A DNA stretch of 64,000 bases from Aphrophora alni (lineage: Eukaryota; Arthropoda; Insecta; Hemiptera; Aphrophoridae), in the NCBI GenBank assembly GCA_963513935.1, contig OY740772.1, positions 17,020,098 through 17,084,097 of the forward strand, in the 5' to 3' direction. Numbering within the stretch: position 1 is the first letter of the stretch; each line of letters begins with the position of its first letter. The position numbers and the translations under genes are program-made. Below the pieces are notes generated by a model. The model searched no databases, was not told the origin of the DNA, and was given only the letters and a program-made list of their open reading frames with translations. This document shows positions 22,622 through 34,160 of the stretch, piece after piece.

Positions 22622-22905
22622 CTATGGTTTTTCTGGCTTATTGTTAATGTGTAACATATGGGTCTGACTTTTTAATCTTACAAAAGTTAACGGTTTAACT
22701 GTACATACTGTATAGTGTTTACTTTATTTTTGATTTATCCCTTACATCTAGTAAAACTTAATGGTTTATCTGGCTTATTGTTAATGTGTGACAATTGTGT
22801 CTGACGTTGTCATCTCGCAAAAATTTAACGGTTTAACTCTATATACTGTATAGTACTTACTTTATTTCTGATTTATCCCTTGCATCTAGTGAAAAGGAAA
22901 CAGGA
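22622..22905 (-). repeat. Two copies of a ~130 bp unit, Helitron-associated
   Basis: CTGGCTTATTGTTAATGTGT occurs near 22634 and again near 22767, each followed by GTCTGAC, TTAACGGTTTAACT, the palindrome-like TATACTGTATAG and TTACTTTAT-TTTGATTTATC. Inverted relatives lie at 49972-50066 and about 50353-50500. The unit abuts the helicase codons at 22621. Confidence 0.8.
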
Positions 22906-25477
22906 CTATCGTCACCTTTGAATACGTATTCATTGACTTCATTTAAGTTAAAAATATAAATAAATAAAAACCAACCCACTCTATAAATATTACATCACAT
23001 CCTTTTTTTGCTCTATGGTAATCTATTAATAAAAATTTGAAAGACATTTCTACTTTTAAAAAAAGAGAGATTGAGATTGTATTTTTTCTTCGTATAAATT
23101 TATCTCTATTCAGACAAAATGTGTATATTCTAAAAACACAGTAGAAATGTAAACTTTTTGGAGATATTAAAAATATATTATATAACATTGATTATTATAA
23201 CATTTATATAATATAAAATTAATTAATAAATATATTGAAATTGCTATTTTAAACGACAAAGGCCTACTTAGGAAAATGTATTAACAACAAAATCTATAAC
23301 TAATAATGAGGGCTTGATACCAAATTTTTACGAAATAATGCTACAAATCTTCTTTCCTTGTAATATTTAGCATTGACTTGGTGGCCGGTATGTAGTGGCC
23401 GGTTGCATAAACGTCAATCAGATATGATCTATGATCGTCGTCCAAATTGATCTAACATCAAGAGTTTATGTTTATTATTGAGTATATGTTTAGAGTTTAC
23501 ATAACATTATATTTTGTTGTATTACTTCATGTTTCATTGATTGTAGACATAAAAATTGAACAAGCTGCAAAATTAGCAGTCTAGTTCAGGTAGCCTCTGC
23601 CCCTAATAAAACAAAGTAGCTACAGTGTGTTGATCTATAAAAGAAACTAAAAGTTTTGCGGTTTTAGACTAATGTCTCCAATGCCTAGCATCTGTTGTAT
23701 TTAATGCAGTGCAATTACATTTATACAAAAATTCAATACAATCAGTATAAAAATATTTCATTTATAAAAATTAAATACAATTTTAATCCTAATCTTTTAA
23801 ATTTTGGACATTTATATTTCATTATTATTTTAAACACACAATTATTATTGAGACAGTATCAAATTTCAGCACAATATTTAAAACGCTTATGTTTCAACTA
23901 AAAGTTATCGCACATTAGGACCGTTTAAAGTTATAATTATTATTGTTATGGAATAAATACTTCTTTCCATAGAACTTTGGTTTAACCGGAACAGAATGGT
24001 CAGGATCGAATTTAAAACCTATATCCTTTTACTAAAAATATTAAGGATTTGTGATTATAGATTGCCAAAAATTTGCCAAAAAATTACCGTTTACCGTTTT
24101 TACATTGAGGTGGATTGTAATAACTGTTATTGATGTACTCAATCGAAAGAAACTGACTTCTTAAACTGTTAAAAATTATAAATAACTAGGAAAGAATTCA
24201 CGACTGACGTAAAAATTTGTCTTTTAAACCGAAAATGTATATCTTTGTTTTCTTTTATATGTGTGTGAATTTGTAACATAAATAAAACTAAAATTTATTT
24301 TAGGAAAGTTTGATAGAAAGGTTTCTACGGTAGTCTGTAATTTTATTTATGTTTTCTAAAAATATTGTGACTGACCATTACAGCTCTCTCATTATCAGGA
24401 ATTATTTTGTCTTAACTGCTATGTTGAGGTTCAGGTAGCCAGGGCGTTAAGACCCTTAGTTAGGGCCTCTCTTAGTTTTATGACACTAAGAGACATTTTT
24501 AAATCTATTTTAAATGAGCCTGACGTTTTATCTTTTCGGGAAAATCATTGTTTTTAAAATTCCTTTAGACTTAAAGAAAGCGAACACTATCCCAATTCAT
24601 ATTGCCAACAATTAAAAATAGCGTACACCTTTTACATTTAAGGAATCTTGATTTTCTTAGTAATAACGATGCCATTTTTTAATTAAGATAATTAATATTA
24701 CTACTGTTACATAATAATTGTAAACAAGTGAATGGATCAAAACAATAACGAACTTTGTCTAAGAACTGTTTCTTGTTAAATAAGAATGTTTGTGTGTATG
24801 TATATATTGAAGCACACTTTAAGAGTGTTATATAGGTAAGGATTTTTTTTTTTTTTAGTACTAAATTTAAAATGGATGAGTCAGAGGTGGGAGGCACAAC
24901 AAATTACCTGACGTTAAAGTTGAAGAAGTCCTGGAAAATATTTCAAAGTTTTTAAACAATAAATCGTACTATAGCTATTCAACAACTCGAGCAGAATATT
25001 GGAGAACTCAAAAATTCCAATAACTTATTTCAATAACCTATGTATGGTCAAAGTTATAGGCTTCTTTGGCGCAGAAGGATAGCACTTTCGTAAAGGATCT
25101 TTAATTGTGGTGTCTTATATTTATATTTAATTTTAGCAATAAATGAATTACAGTACTGTAGTTATTAGTTAAAGCACAGATTTGGTAATTTCCCTAGTTC
25201 ACAATATTATCCTGAAAACGGAAAAATAGACAGACAGAGTGAAGTCTAAAGAGGACTTTATTTTTATTATATAGAGGAACTATATTAATCTTTGTTTTTC
25301 TAAATCTTAGGTAGTTGGTTCGAATCTAAATCTCGTTATTTTTTTTAATAAGCCTAAAGATTTCAATTTATTTAGGAAAGGCTAATTATAATACTAAATT
25401 AATTACGATTCTACAAAGAAAGTACGTTTGTTGTTTTTAAGATTCGTGTTAAAAAGAACAATGTTGAAAATACAATA
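22906..25477. other. No gene recognised
   Basis: Strongly AT-rich, closed sequence. A GC-richer stretch with TGGCCGG repeated at 23381 and 23397 followed by TTGCATAAACGTCAATC may be part of a short element. Frames of 68-81 codons at 22943-23188, 23695-23901 and 24679-24897 are low-complexity Ile/Phe/Asn-rich translations of AT-rich DNA. Confidence 0.45.
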
Positions 25478-25762
25478 TTGAGACACCGTGAAAATAATAG
25501 AGGTTGCAGTTTTACAAGACAGAAAAACACCCCCCCCCCAGCCCACATCCAAAACAGAATCACGGACGCATGTTATTCACAATTATCATCTCATCAGAGA
25601 ATAAACTTTATTTCCGTTCACACAGTTGGTTTGTTCACATGTAAGCCTATTGGTTACTCATCAACATTTGAAGAATTGTGTCAGGAAGTAGTTCTTCCTT
25701 CATTGGAACACACTGAGCTTGTTAGGAGTGTTACTGAAAAAAACACATCGAGCTTCAACTGA
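25478..25762 (+). CDS. Hypothetical ORF, 94 codons, not recognised
   Basis: An ATG-started frame whose base composition is more balanced than its surroundings. The product has a basic, Pro-containing start that includes a C9 tract (so the frame is fragile), then a better-looking stretch, IGYSSTFEELCQEVVLPSLE, and a Ser/Thr/Asn-rich end. I recognise no domain, signal peptide or membrane segment. It could be an exon or a piece of a decayed element; intron boundaries cannot be judged. The chance of it being a real gene part is low. Confidence 0.2.
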   Translation: MRHRENNRGCSFTRQKNTPPPAHIQNRITDACYSQLSSHQRINFISVHTVGLFTCKPIGYSSTFEELCQEVVLPSLEHTELVRSVTEKNTSSFN

Positions 25763-28024
25763 ACTAAACTAAGATGTCTACACGGAATTGTTTAATCAAA
25801 TATTTACACATTTATCTTTACAAAAAATACTGTTCAGCAATTTGTGAAACACGTAAAAACATTTTGCCTTAAAATAGTTGTTTTTTTTTGACAAATTTCT
25901 TTATTTATCGAAGTTAAAGAGACCAACAGTCAAAAACGAAATATATTTTATCTAACTTCGTTTTAAGATATGTTAAGCAATTTGAAGAAAACTGAACAAA
26001 AATTACGCGAGCTACTCAATTCGCCAGAGTTTTGAAACCCCAAAAATCGGTTCAAAGCTTTTCCGATTTCTCGATTTATTATGGATTTAGTAATTTATAT
26101 TAAACATTGAATTTAAAAAACGGTTAAATATCATCAGAATTTTTGACAACTGTATCGAACTCATCCAAAAGAAATGTTTGTGACAAATAAGTTGAAATTA
26201 CTCAATCAAACTTCAGAACAATCAAAACTTCAATAGTACAGTTCAATAGAACAGATTAAGTACGACAATATATACATTAAATGCTATATAACATGTAGGA
26301 TAATCCTATCGTGCTTAGTTTTCGAATATCCGCCATTTTTTAAAAATAAAATAACATTATAACTTTAGAAATATATATGATATTGAGTTCAGATTTGATA
26401 AACGCATTTTTCATGTAACGTTTTACACGAGATTTGAAAATGATTTCCATTTTAAAATGTTAAAGTCGTATATATTGAAAACTTGTTAACCTTATAAAAC
26501 AGTTACAAGAGAGTGAAACTTTTATTTGTTAATGACGAACAATATGGTATTTATATTTTTACTGTAGCAGTAAAAGAATATATATTTGAAATTGCAAGGG
26601 AAAATTGCATCACAAATATTATATAATTTTAACAACAAATAAACTTGTGCTCTATGAAGTAAGAATATGTTGACATTTGATGGTTGGAGAAGTGAGGGGT
26701 TGGTTTTGAGATTGTCTAGATAAACATTTATAGTTAGTTATAGAAATTCGAACAAACAATATTAGGTAGTAGCCAATAAAAAAAAAATAGTAGAAATAGG
26801 CTGTGGATATCTAGTTATGACCCACTTATGCTTAGTAAGGAGGGAGTAATGCAACGTTGTCACATGGTGTGTTTTTTCTACCTGCGCCAATTCACTGTTT
26901 ATTTTACAGTTGGACACAATAATAATATTTGCCCGGTCGCAAATTTGACTACATTTGCATTCAGGAACTTTACAACTATATTTTAAATATTTAATAATGT
27001 TTAAATTGATTAAAAAAATACTTTTATTAGGTCTGGAATATGAAGGACAAACGTTTATTTACTGTATTGTTTACCTTATTTTTGAGGGTCACTCAAATTA
27101 TAAAGTCATACTATGCCACCTAAAAGTCAGACATTTTTATTTCTAGAAATGAATAGAGGTGTAAGTACGCCTTTGATAAGTTATGTTGTTTTTCAGAGAC
27201 AAGAACCCTTAGATGCCGAGGATCCCCCAAGAAAAAAAAACAAGTGTTATCCATTTAATTTACCTTTCTTAACGGAACTAATTCAACAAATCGGTCGGGA
27301 AGAACACCCTGGATAAATTGTATTGATTTATATAAACTGTTGTTTCCTAAGTATTACATGGAGATAAAATTGCACTTCACCGTCCAGTAGTTCAATAAAT
27401 AAAAGATTTAGGCAACTCAAGACATATGTAGCTTAACATTCATTTCATCAACCATGATAATTGATCTGGTGATAATCACCCTGCTTGTCCAGAATTTAGA
27501 ATAAATTTAGATAGTACTCAACAAAAAAACCTTTCAAAAAGGTAAAACTTTCGTAAGTATGACCTTGCGTTTTTCCCTTTAAGTATTCCCTTTAACTCAA
27601 CACATTGTTAGATTTTCCTTTTCCTTGTATCTGAAGTAATTTAATAAATAATGCAGCGAAAGCATGAGAAATCATACTGGGGTGGGGGTTGTCTCTGAAC
27701 ACTATTCCAGTGGGCGACATATCACCTCACATTTGATTTATTAATAAATTCCTAAATACTACCATCTTGGAAAAGCAATTTTTATTAATAAACCAATAAT
27801 ATAAAATTTATTGAGCATATAATATATTAATAATCATTTCGAAGTTGTATTATACAAAGACTTGAATATAACTTGCATAATACCTTCAACAACCTTAAAA
27901 TAGTATTTAGATTTTTTAAAAACGTAAGTGAGCAGTTAAAAATCGAAAATTCAATTTAAAATATTTCTAAAGAAGATAACATGAGCATTATTATTTTATA
28001 TTTTATTTACAAGTTAAAGTTTTT
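25763..28024. other. No gene recognised
   Basis: AT-rich sequence. Short plus-strand frames at 26955-27146 and 27113-27316 are open but have no motif; the second has a polar Lys/Asp/Glu-rich middle and contains an A-run. No repeat family named here was spotted in it. Confidence 0.4.
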
Positions 28025-28493
28025 TCCAGCTTCAACTACTGCATTTTATTAAGTTTAGACCTTGACTTTTATGAATAGTTATTCCATAACTATTGCAAAT
28101 TGGAAATTGTTTTCTTATTATAAAAGCATTCCTCATTAATTGAAATTTAGATTCTATACGTTCTATAGAATATTGTCTTTTATTGGTAAGTTCAATTTTA
28201 ATAGTGTCGACAACATTATTATTATCTCTTGTTACAGAAATAATAGTACCTATTGTACCATTAGCCAAGCCGATAGAAACATCAATATTTCGTCTTATCA
28301 TAACTTTTGATCCAGCTTTTATTTTAATTACTCTACCTAATCCTGCAGTTCGTGAACTACCCGCTTCATCATTCATTAAAGACTTTATTATTTTTTTTTT
28401 TGTGCATATTCTTCGCTCGATTTGTATCTTCGGCAACAAGCTCAATTTCCTCGGCATTAATTTTTTTTAACATAGCATCTTTAAGGTATCGCA
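28025..28493 (-). pseudogene. Pif1-like helicase, C-terminal fragment, frameshifted
   Basis: Codons from about 28493 read LKKINAEEIELVAEDT, then pass through an A-run near 28395-28404 where the frame shifts into the 141-codon frame. There GRVIKIKAGSKVMIRRNID, VSIGLANGTIGTIISVT, then IERIESKFQL and ITIHKSQGLNL match the C-terminal half of Pif1-family DNA helicases: the G..VM...N.....L.NG.IG block and the motif HKSQGL. A second shift after GLNL leaves AVVEAGKNFNL before a stop, where the family would continue to a ...YVALSR motif. The N-terminal Walker A/B half is absent. Such helicases occur as the cellular Pif1 and in DNA transposons; the adjacent protease relics favour a transposon origin. 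Not functional as read. Confidence 0.8.
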
Positions 28494-28554
28494 CATTTGA
28501 TTGGTAGGTAATAAGCAAACAGTATTTGATGGCAAAGTATTTAGAAAGTTACAA

Positions 28555-29055
28555 AGTTAAGATATTTCCACTTAAAAGTTTAAATACATGATTACGCATT
28601 AAGGAATATGTATAAGTAATATTTTGCGGATCATGGCCAAATAATAATGAAGTGGCAAAAATGCTATCGCGAAAACGCCACAATCAACTCCATTAAGTTG
28701 CTGGGCTACAGAAGGAAATATAATCTTTTTCATTTTTGTTAAAATAAAATGGATAAAGCTTTTTCAAAAAAAATTTAAAATCTGCATCTAATGTATCAGA
28801 TTTGGAAGAATCATAAATATATAATAACTTACCATCGTAATAGCTACATAACCCATGTTGAGAATTAGAAAACAAAATTTGAATATCTTTTTCACACTCA
28901 GCCATTGGTTTGATTTTTGAAAGAACTTGAAGTCTTCCGGTATGTTGAGGCTTGTAAATAGTAAACCGTAAAAGTAGGTTATGAAATCTTTCAATATGAT
29001 ACTCATTTAGACGTCCTCCATTTTTTATGATATCATAATCACAATTGATCATTGA
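28555..29055 (-). pseudogene. Ulp1-like cysteine protease, second copy, frameshifted
   Basis: From about 29055: LNEYHIERFHNLLLRF, then YKPQHTG, then DIQILFSNSQHGLCSYYDGK, LLYIYDSS and LYPF. This is the order of the Ulp1/C48-type core (substrate loop, a position normally His-Trp/Val-Cys, then the IYIYDS strand). The frame then hits a stop and continues in other frames with DCGVFAIAF (DCG codons at 28685-28677) and ATSLLFGHDP. The motif HGLC keeps the His, and DCG holds the nucleophile Cys. The normal role is cutting SUMO-like peptides; in transposons such domains are of unclear use. Stops and shifts make this copy dead. It follows copy 1 head to tail. Confidence 0.7.
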
Positions 29056-29640
29056 ATATTGAAGATGCCAAGAAGGAATTTGAATAAAATGAAAAGGAAA
29101 GTTTTTTATAGAACGCTCTCTAAATATACGTAAGAGAAATTGTCGCATATAATTATTATCACAGTTATATCGCACATAATCTGGTCTAATACCATGTACA
29201 AGAGATGTCGCAAAAGCAATTGCGAATATACCACAATCACACTCACTCTGAAGTTGAACTTCAGGCCACTTTATAGTCTTTCCAGATTGAAAATAAAATG
29301 GGTATAATTTTAGCAAAACTAATCTATAAGTGACTATGATCTTTCTTTTCATTTAATGAGTCATAAATATAAATAGTTTCAGTGTCAAAAAAAACTGCAC
29401 ACAAAGTGACCTCTGAGCATGTTATCATCTGTTAAAGGCCGAAATAAAATTTGAATTCTAGATCTATCAGGAGAAGCGGGAGTAATCATATCATAAATTT
29501 GTTATTCTTCCATTCCTAAGAAATCAATAATAAAACATTCTTTTATTAAATCGCTAAAGCGCTGTATATGTTCTACACCTAAATATGCATCTTTATTAAT
29601 AATTACGTTCAAAATCTTCGTCACCAAAATCAAAAGCCAT
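29056..29640 (-). pseudogene. Ulp1-like cysteine protease, first copy, frameshifted
   Basis: Starts at an ATG (29640) reading MAFDFGDEDFERN. A frameshift follows into YLGVEHIQRFSDLIKECF, and further shifted blocks give SRIQILFRPLT, GHFVCSFF and TIYIYDSLNEKKD. The last block, in the frame open from 29352, has LLKLYPFYFQ, VQLQSECDCGIFAIAFATS and a trailing MRQFLLRIF. Q..CDCGIFAIA is the oxyanion Gln plus catalytic Cys region of C48/Ulp1-type proteases. At least three frameshifts or stops are needed, so it is a pseudogene. The two protease copies share domain order but have clearly diverged, implying an old duplication inside the parent element. Confidence 0.75.
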
Positions 29641-30559
29641 GCTAAAAATTTCTGTAGTCTTGTTTACTTTTTTTTTTCACAAAAATAATATTTCTTTTCG
29701 TAAGTTTGTATAGTATAATAAGTAAATTTCGAATAAATTCTTATTTCTTTTTGTGCAATATATATTTTTTCTTTTTAATGATACTTATATAAAATTTTAT
29801 AATTTTATACTTTTATACAATTTGATACTTAAGTTAAGTCTAAATAGAATACCGAAAATTTCAAAAACTATTACGATGTTAATTATTTCTTCCTGTCGCC
29901 CTTATAAAAAGGTACCTGTGAAGAAAAAATAAAAATGGTCGATAAAATACGTAAATTCTCGGGTGGGGATAAGTAAGGTAAACTACTGGTTTTCTTGTAG
30001 AAGTATATACATGCTAGAAAAAGTAATTTGTAGAATTGTGGGGTCCATTGTGTGGTGATTACACCGACAATGGGTGATGCGCGCGCAGATAGCCCCGACG
30101 AAACGGATGGACTATTATTTATTTAATAACTATTTATTATTTCGGAAGTTGTATAAAAGTAAAGTTATTTAAAGTCAGTTAGGTATTTCAATATATTTTT
30201 GTAAAGATTTGACCTTCGATAAGAATAGTGTTTTAGATTGTCAATCAATCGCTTATCAGCAGATAAGATGTATGGCAGGATGCTAACAGACATAAATATC
30301 GCTTGGCTCTAAGCCAAAGAAAATACGATCAACTAATTCTAATCTTTCTTCTGCCTAATTTAAAGTAATGATTACGTTCTGATTATTCAACTAAAATCAT
30401 TTGCATTTATTTTTTATATTTATAGCCATGTATGTATAATATTTAATTATGTATGTCTACATATGTATTCACAGGTATTTCGGCATAACCTTACGACAAA
30501 AACTTGTAATATTTAACCAAACGACTTTTTAACCAAACCGAGCTTTTGTTTCCGTTCTG
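29641..30559. other. No gene recognised
   Basis: AT-rich with a GC-richer island at about 30040-30110 (GATGCGCGCGCAGATAG) of unknown meaning. No frame or repeat is supported. Confidence 0.4.
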
Positions 30560-31150
30560 GGCTGTGAAAGCCACCTTCAGAGGCCTCACCGGCGTCGACC
30601 TAAAGATCTTGTGCCGCCCCAATTTCCTTCCTACACCCAACTAGTGATACCCGTCATCCTTATGAAGGAACAAATACTACCAATAGGGTTATCTAGGATG
30701 GTTTCCATCTCTTTCCCCGGCAGGCCTAGAGAGTATAGCCTGGCTCGTCCTAACGCCTCACACTCTAAAAGAATGTGTTCTGCGGACTATTCAGCCAAAC
30801 CACATTTCCTGCAAGTATTGTTGCAGCAATCCCTATCCTGTGTAGATGTTTTCTGAGGTGACAGTGGCTCGTTAAGAGCCCAACCACCCACCTCATGTTA
30901 TCCCTTCTGAGAAAGATGAGTTCAGCATGTTTCTTGCTTGGTCTAAATAACCTTTTTGCAAGTCTACTAGTAGTTGAATTCGTCCAGGCCCTCTTCATCC
31001 CCTCCCGTATCCACGTATCAACCGCTGCTCTGGCATGTCCATAGGAGATCCCGAACACCGGTTCCGGGCCCACGAAAGGGGATTCTGAACCTGACCTGGC
31101 TAATTCATCTGCTCTCTCATTACCATCAATACCTGAGTGGCCAGGAAACC
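30560..31150 (-). pseudogene. LINE ORF2 end: RNase H and zinc-knuckle region
   Basis: The minus strand from 31147 reads FPGHSGIDGNERADELAR, the last part of an RNase H domain (conserved His-x-Gly-x4-Glu-x2-Asp), then GPEPVFGISYGHARAAVDTW, WVVGLLTSHCHLRKHLHRIG and, after a frameshift, CRKCGLAE, SAEHILLECEALGRARLY and LYSLGLPGKEMETIL. RNase H followed by a CxxC...H...C knuckle is the C-terminus of I/Jockey/LOA-type non-LTR retrotransposon ORF2. Upstream RT is missing, and at least one frameshift plus a stop (near 30790) make it dead. The block is clearly GC-richer than the neighbouring DNA, which suggests a fairly young insertion. Confidence 0.85.
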
Positions 31151-32304
31151 GAGCTTACTATTTTGATGAAATTATTTTTATTTTTCATTATTTAGAAATT
31201 ATACCGCGGCTAATTACAACCGACACTTTTTTTATTAGCATACCTTCTTTCTTCGGCGACTTACCCGAATTAACGCTGAATCCGAAATACGTTTATTAAA
31301 TATTGAACAAAATAATTTGTTTTCCCCAAAAATTATAATAGTAATTCCAAATTAAATTATAACGTTACGCAACTCTTTTATTTCTACCTAGGGTATCCCA
31401 CTTAATTACTGACCTAGACTGCGTCGCTCGAGGTCAGATTATGATTTCCTTCTTTCATTTTGATTTGACCAGCATGTCAATTTACGGTGGGAGACCTATC
31501 CCGGAGGGCCCACCCTTAATATGTAACGGGAAATTAGGGGAACCTCGGGACTCACAGTCCCAAGACTAAAATCCCAAAATTGAAGACAATATTATGTATT
31601 GTTATATATATGTTAGCCATATGGTGAGAATCGAAGATGCGTGCGCACACATACTCGCATCCAGCGTTAATACGGGAAGCGTCGCCTGAATTTTTTGGCT
31701 GAAAAAAAAATTTTTGTCGGTAAACCGTCAAATCAGAACTTTAACTTAATATAACTTAATAACTAGCAATTACAACTGAAATATTATTCTTTTAATGATA
31801 AACTTAAACGTTTTTCTTACATCTTATAAGTTCAAGGAGCTTTTTGAATTTAAAAACAGTAATAAACTAGAAAACTCGCGTAAAATTCAATGTATATAAG
31901 GGTGGTGGTTCACCGGCCATACTTACATCTGGCGGCTGTTGCCGCCCTCAATTATGATGTTTTACGATTACGATGAGAATTTTTAGACTACGACGAGATC
32001 TAGTTCATAATAATAGGTCATTAGAAGAGTGTAGATCAATATGTAAACTGAACACCTCTACAATAAGAATATCACTTCCTTATTTTTTTATAGTCATTCT
32101 GTTCAATATGATGCGGTATTGTTAATTGTTAGTGTGAAATACATGAAAAATGTATAGTGCAGCCCGGAGTTTACACGCAAAAGACAGATGTGGTTGGAGC
32201 GGAAGTGACGGGGGGGGGGGGAGGTCAGTCAAAATAACAAACACCTCCAAAAAAAAAAAAACGCGCGAACATCCATCTCTCAAAAAGTCGTGAATATGTC
32301 TAAG
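31151..32304. other. No gene recognised; unusual GC-richer patch
   Basis: 31420-31570 is GC-richer (GGAGGGCCCACCC, CTCGGGACTCACAGTCCCAAG, the latter hairpin-like) with no frame; 31630-31690 also. A G-run of about 13 lies at 32210-32222, followed by a 12-A run. I cannot assign the patch to a class. Confidence 0.4.
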
Positions 32305-32490
32305 GTATAAACCAGGCATTTGTAAGGTCGCAAGAGTGGTATCTTTATATCAAGCACCCAAAATGCCGCGAATGCGTTTAAAGTATAAGCCAGGAACTGG
32401 AAAGGTCGCAATAGTGGTATCTTTATATCAAGCCCCCAAAATGACGCAAATGCATTTAAAATATAAGCCAGGCACTGGAAAGGTGGTAAT
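32305..32490. repeat. Tandem repeat, 78-bp period, about 2.4 copies
   Basis: CCAGG.A-T-G-AAGGTCGCAA starts at 32312, 32390 and 32468, with GTGGTATCTTTATATCAAGC inside each full unit. A further diverged relative (CACCCAAAGGGTGG) follows at about 32520. Confidence 0.85.
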
Positions 32491-32596
32491 TGTATACACG
32501 GTATGAAATTTATACTCAGGCACCCAAAGGGTGGCCTTTATGTCTGATCGTATAACCGCTCCAAGGTCAGGAATCGCCAGGCACTCAAAAGGTCTT

Positions 32597-32603
<7 letters not shown>

Positions 32604-32635
<32 letters not shown>
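32604..32635. repeat. (TA)n microsatellite at a probable Helitron 5' end
   Basis: An uninterrupted TA run of about 32 bp directly before AAAAATGGATCTGTGCGTG. It probably grew from the TATATA that follows the TC terminus of a Helitron. Confidence 0.9.
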
Positions 32636-32639
<4 letters not shown>

Positions 32640-32640
<1 letters not shown>

Positions 32641-34080
32641 GGATCTGTGCGTGTGTGTTTGTGTTTGCCTTGAGCAATTTCAACCAAACTTAGTTCATAT
32701 ATGACTTAGAACCTCGAAAAAACACTGTGGATGTAAGACACCCTTAGCACTTCTAGAGGTGGGTTTGAAATGGGCAACATTAAAAAATAATAGATTACTA
32801 TCTATATTAGTGTTGAATCCATAGATTTCAGGATCACTGAGATGAAAAGTGATACTTCAGCGTCCATCGTCTTAGGGGTGAAAAATAAAATTACCAGATG
32901 ATAAATATTATGTTCCATCATAACTCTGGAATGCCTGAAGTAATTTTAACCAAACTTAGTATACTGTACATACGACGTATAATCTGCAAAATATACTGTG
33001 GGGGTAAGACAACCATAGCACTCTTAGGGGTTTGGTGGAAAGGGGTGGCATTTGAAAATAATAGAAACAGACCGATATTAGTTTTGAATCCATAGATTTC
33101 CGGATCACTGAGATAAATAGTGACACTTTCCATTGCGTTTAAGTGGAAATTCAGCGTCCATCGTCTTAGGGATGAAAAATAAAATTACTAAAATGATAAA
33201 AATTATGTTCCAACTCTGGAATGCCTGAAGTAATTTTAACCAAACTTAGTACACATACGATTTAAAATCTGCAAAATATACTGTAGGGTAAGACAACCAT
33301 AGCCCTCCTAGGGATATGGTGGAATTTTAAAATAATAGAAAAATACCGATATTAGTGTCCAGTCCTTAGATTTCGGGATCACTGAGATGAATAGAGACAC
33401 TTACAATGCCGCTTAAGTCCAAGTTAGCTCCATCGTCATTAGGGGTGAGAAGGGGTGAAAATATAAAATATCTAAAAAGATCGAATGTATGTTCCAGCAT
33501 AACTCTTGAACGCCTGGAGCAGTTTCTACCAAACTTGGTATAGATATGACTTACAATTAAGAAAAATATATAGTGGTGGTAACAGTCTTAGCTCTTCTAG
33601 GGGTGGGGTGAGAAGGAGTAACTTGTAAAAATAATCGAAAACTCCCGTTATTAGTGTCGAATCCATAGTTTTTGGGGTCGCTGAGAAGAATAGTGACACT
33701 TTCGATGCTTTTTAAGTCCAAGTTTAGCTCCATCGTCATTAGGGGTGAGAAGGGGTGAAAAATAAAATGTCTAAAAAGATTAAAATTATGTTCCAGCATA
33801 ACTCTGTAACGCCTGGAGCAATTTCAGCCAAACTTGATTGAATAAATACTGTGGCTGTAAAGACACCCTTATCACTCCTACGAGTGGGGTGGCATTTAAA
33901 AATAATAGAAAACTATCGATATTATTGTCGAATCCATAGTTTTCGAGGTAGCTGAGATGAATAGTGACACTTTCAATGCTGTTTAATTCAAAGTTCAGCC
34001 CCCATCGGCATTTGGAGTCGCTGAGCTGATTGTTGACAGTCCCGATCATAAATAAATCCAAATTAACTTATTTTGATTTT
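32640..34080. repeat. Tandem array, about five ~290-bp units
   Basis: CCAAACTTAGT or its variant recurs at about 32686, 32949, 33240, 33531 and 33829, giving spacings near 263, 291, 291 and 298. Units differ by small indels, so the array is older than the 121-bp array at 21.3 kb. Confidence 0.9.
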
Positions 34081-34160
34081 AAACTATAGATGGAATTTTT
34101 TTTTTGTTTTTCCTGCCTAATAAAAGATTGTGATAAATAAACGACTGGGTAATCTGCTAG

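Larger units (their letters stand above)
28025..29640 (-). mobile_element. Remnant of a protease-protease-helicase element
   Basis: Three broken coding segments lie head to tail on the minus strand with almost no spacing: Ulp1-like copy 1, Ulp1-like copy 2, Pif1-like helicase C-terminus. Similar decay in all three suggests one ancestral unit. I cannot see terminal repeats, a transposase or a polymerase, so the class (Helitron-like, Maverick-like or other) is open. Confidence 0.5.
32604..34160 (+). mobile_element. Probable non-autonomous Helitron with internal ~290-bp repeats
   Basis: Left: TATATATAAAAATGGATCTG, resembling the Helitron 5' pattern TCTATATAAATAAAAATG seen on the minus strand at 54.85 kb. 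Right: GACTGGGTAATCTGCTAG followed by T, i.e. a CTAG end (34157-34160) with the T flank Helitrons leave. Between them lie about five tandem units of ~265-300 bp, each with TCAACCAAACTTAGT-type, AGACA-CCCTTAGCACT-type, GAATCCATAGATTTC and CACTGAGATGAATAGTGACAC landmarks. The exact 5' TC is lost in the TA run, and the pre-CTAG hairpin is weak. No coding sequence is supported; the 65-91 codon frames inside follow the repeats. Confidence 0.65.

Noticed and set aside
23380..23470. TGGCCGG...TTGCATAAACGTC patch as a SINE head
   Set aside because: No A/B box pair, poly-A tail or second copy was found in the window.
25310..25335. GGTTCGAATC resembling a tRNA T-loop
   Set aside because: No matching D-arm, anticodon arm or acceptor stem is found at the right distances.
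28183..28470. 95-codon plus-strand frame
   Set aside because: It lies opposite the Pif1-like helicase relic, whose minus-strand reading shows family motifs; the plus frame is a shadow.
32898..33133. Overlapping 65-71 codon frames on both strands
   Set aside because: They recur with the ~290-bp tandem units and are broken in neighbouring units.
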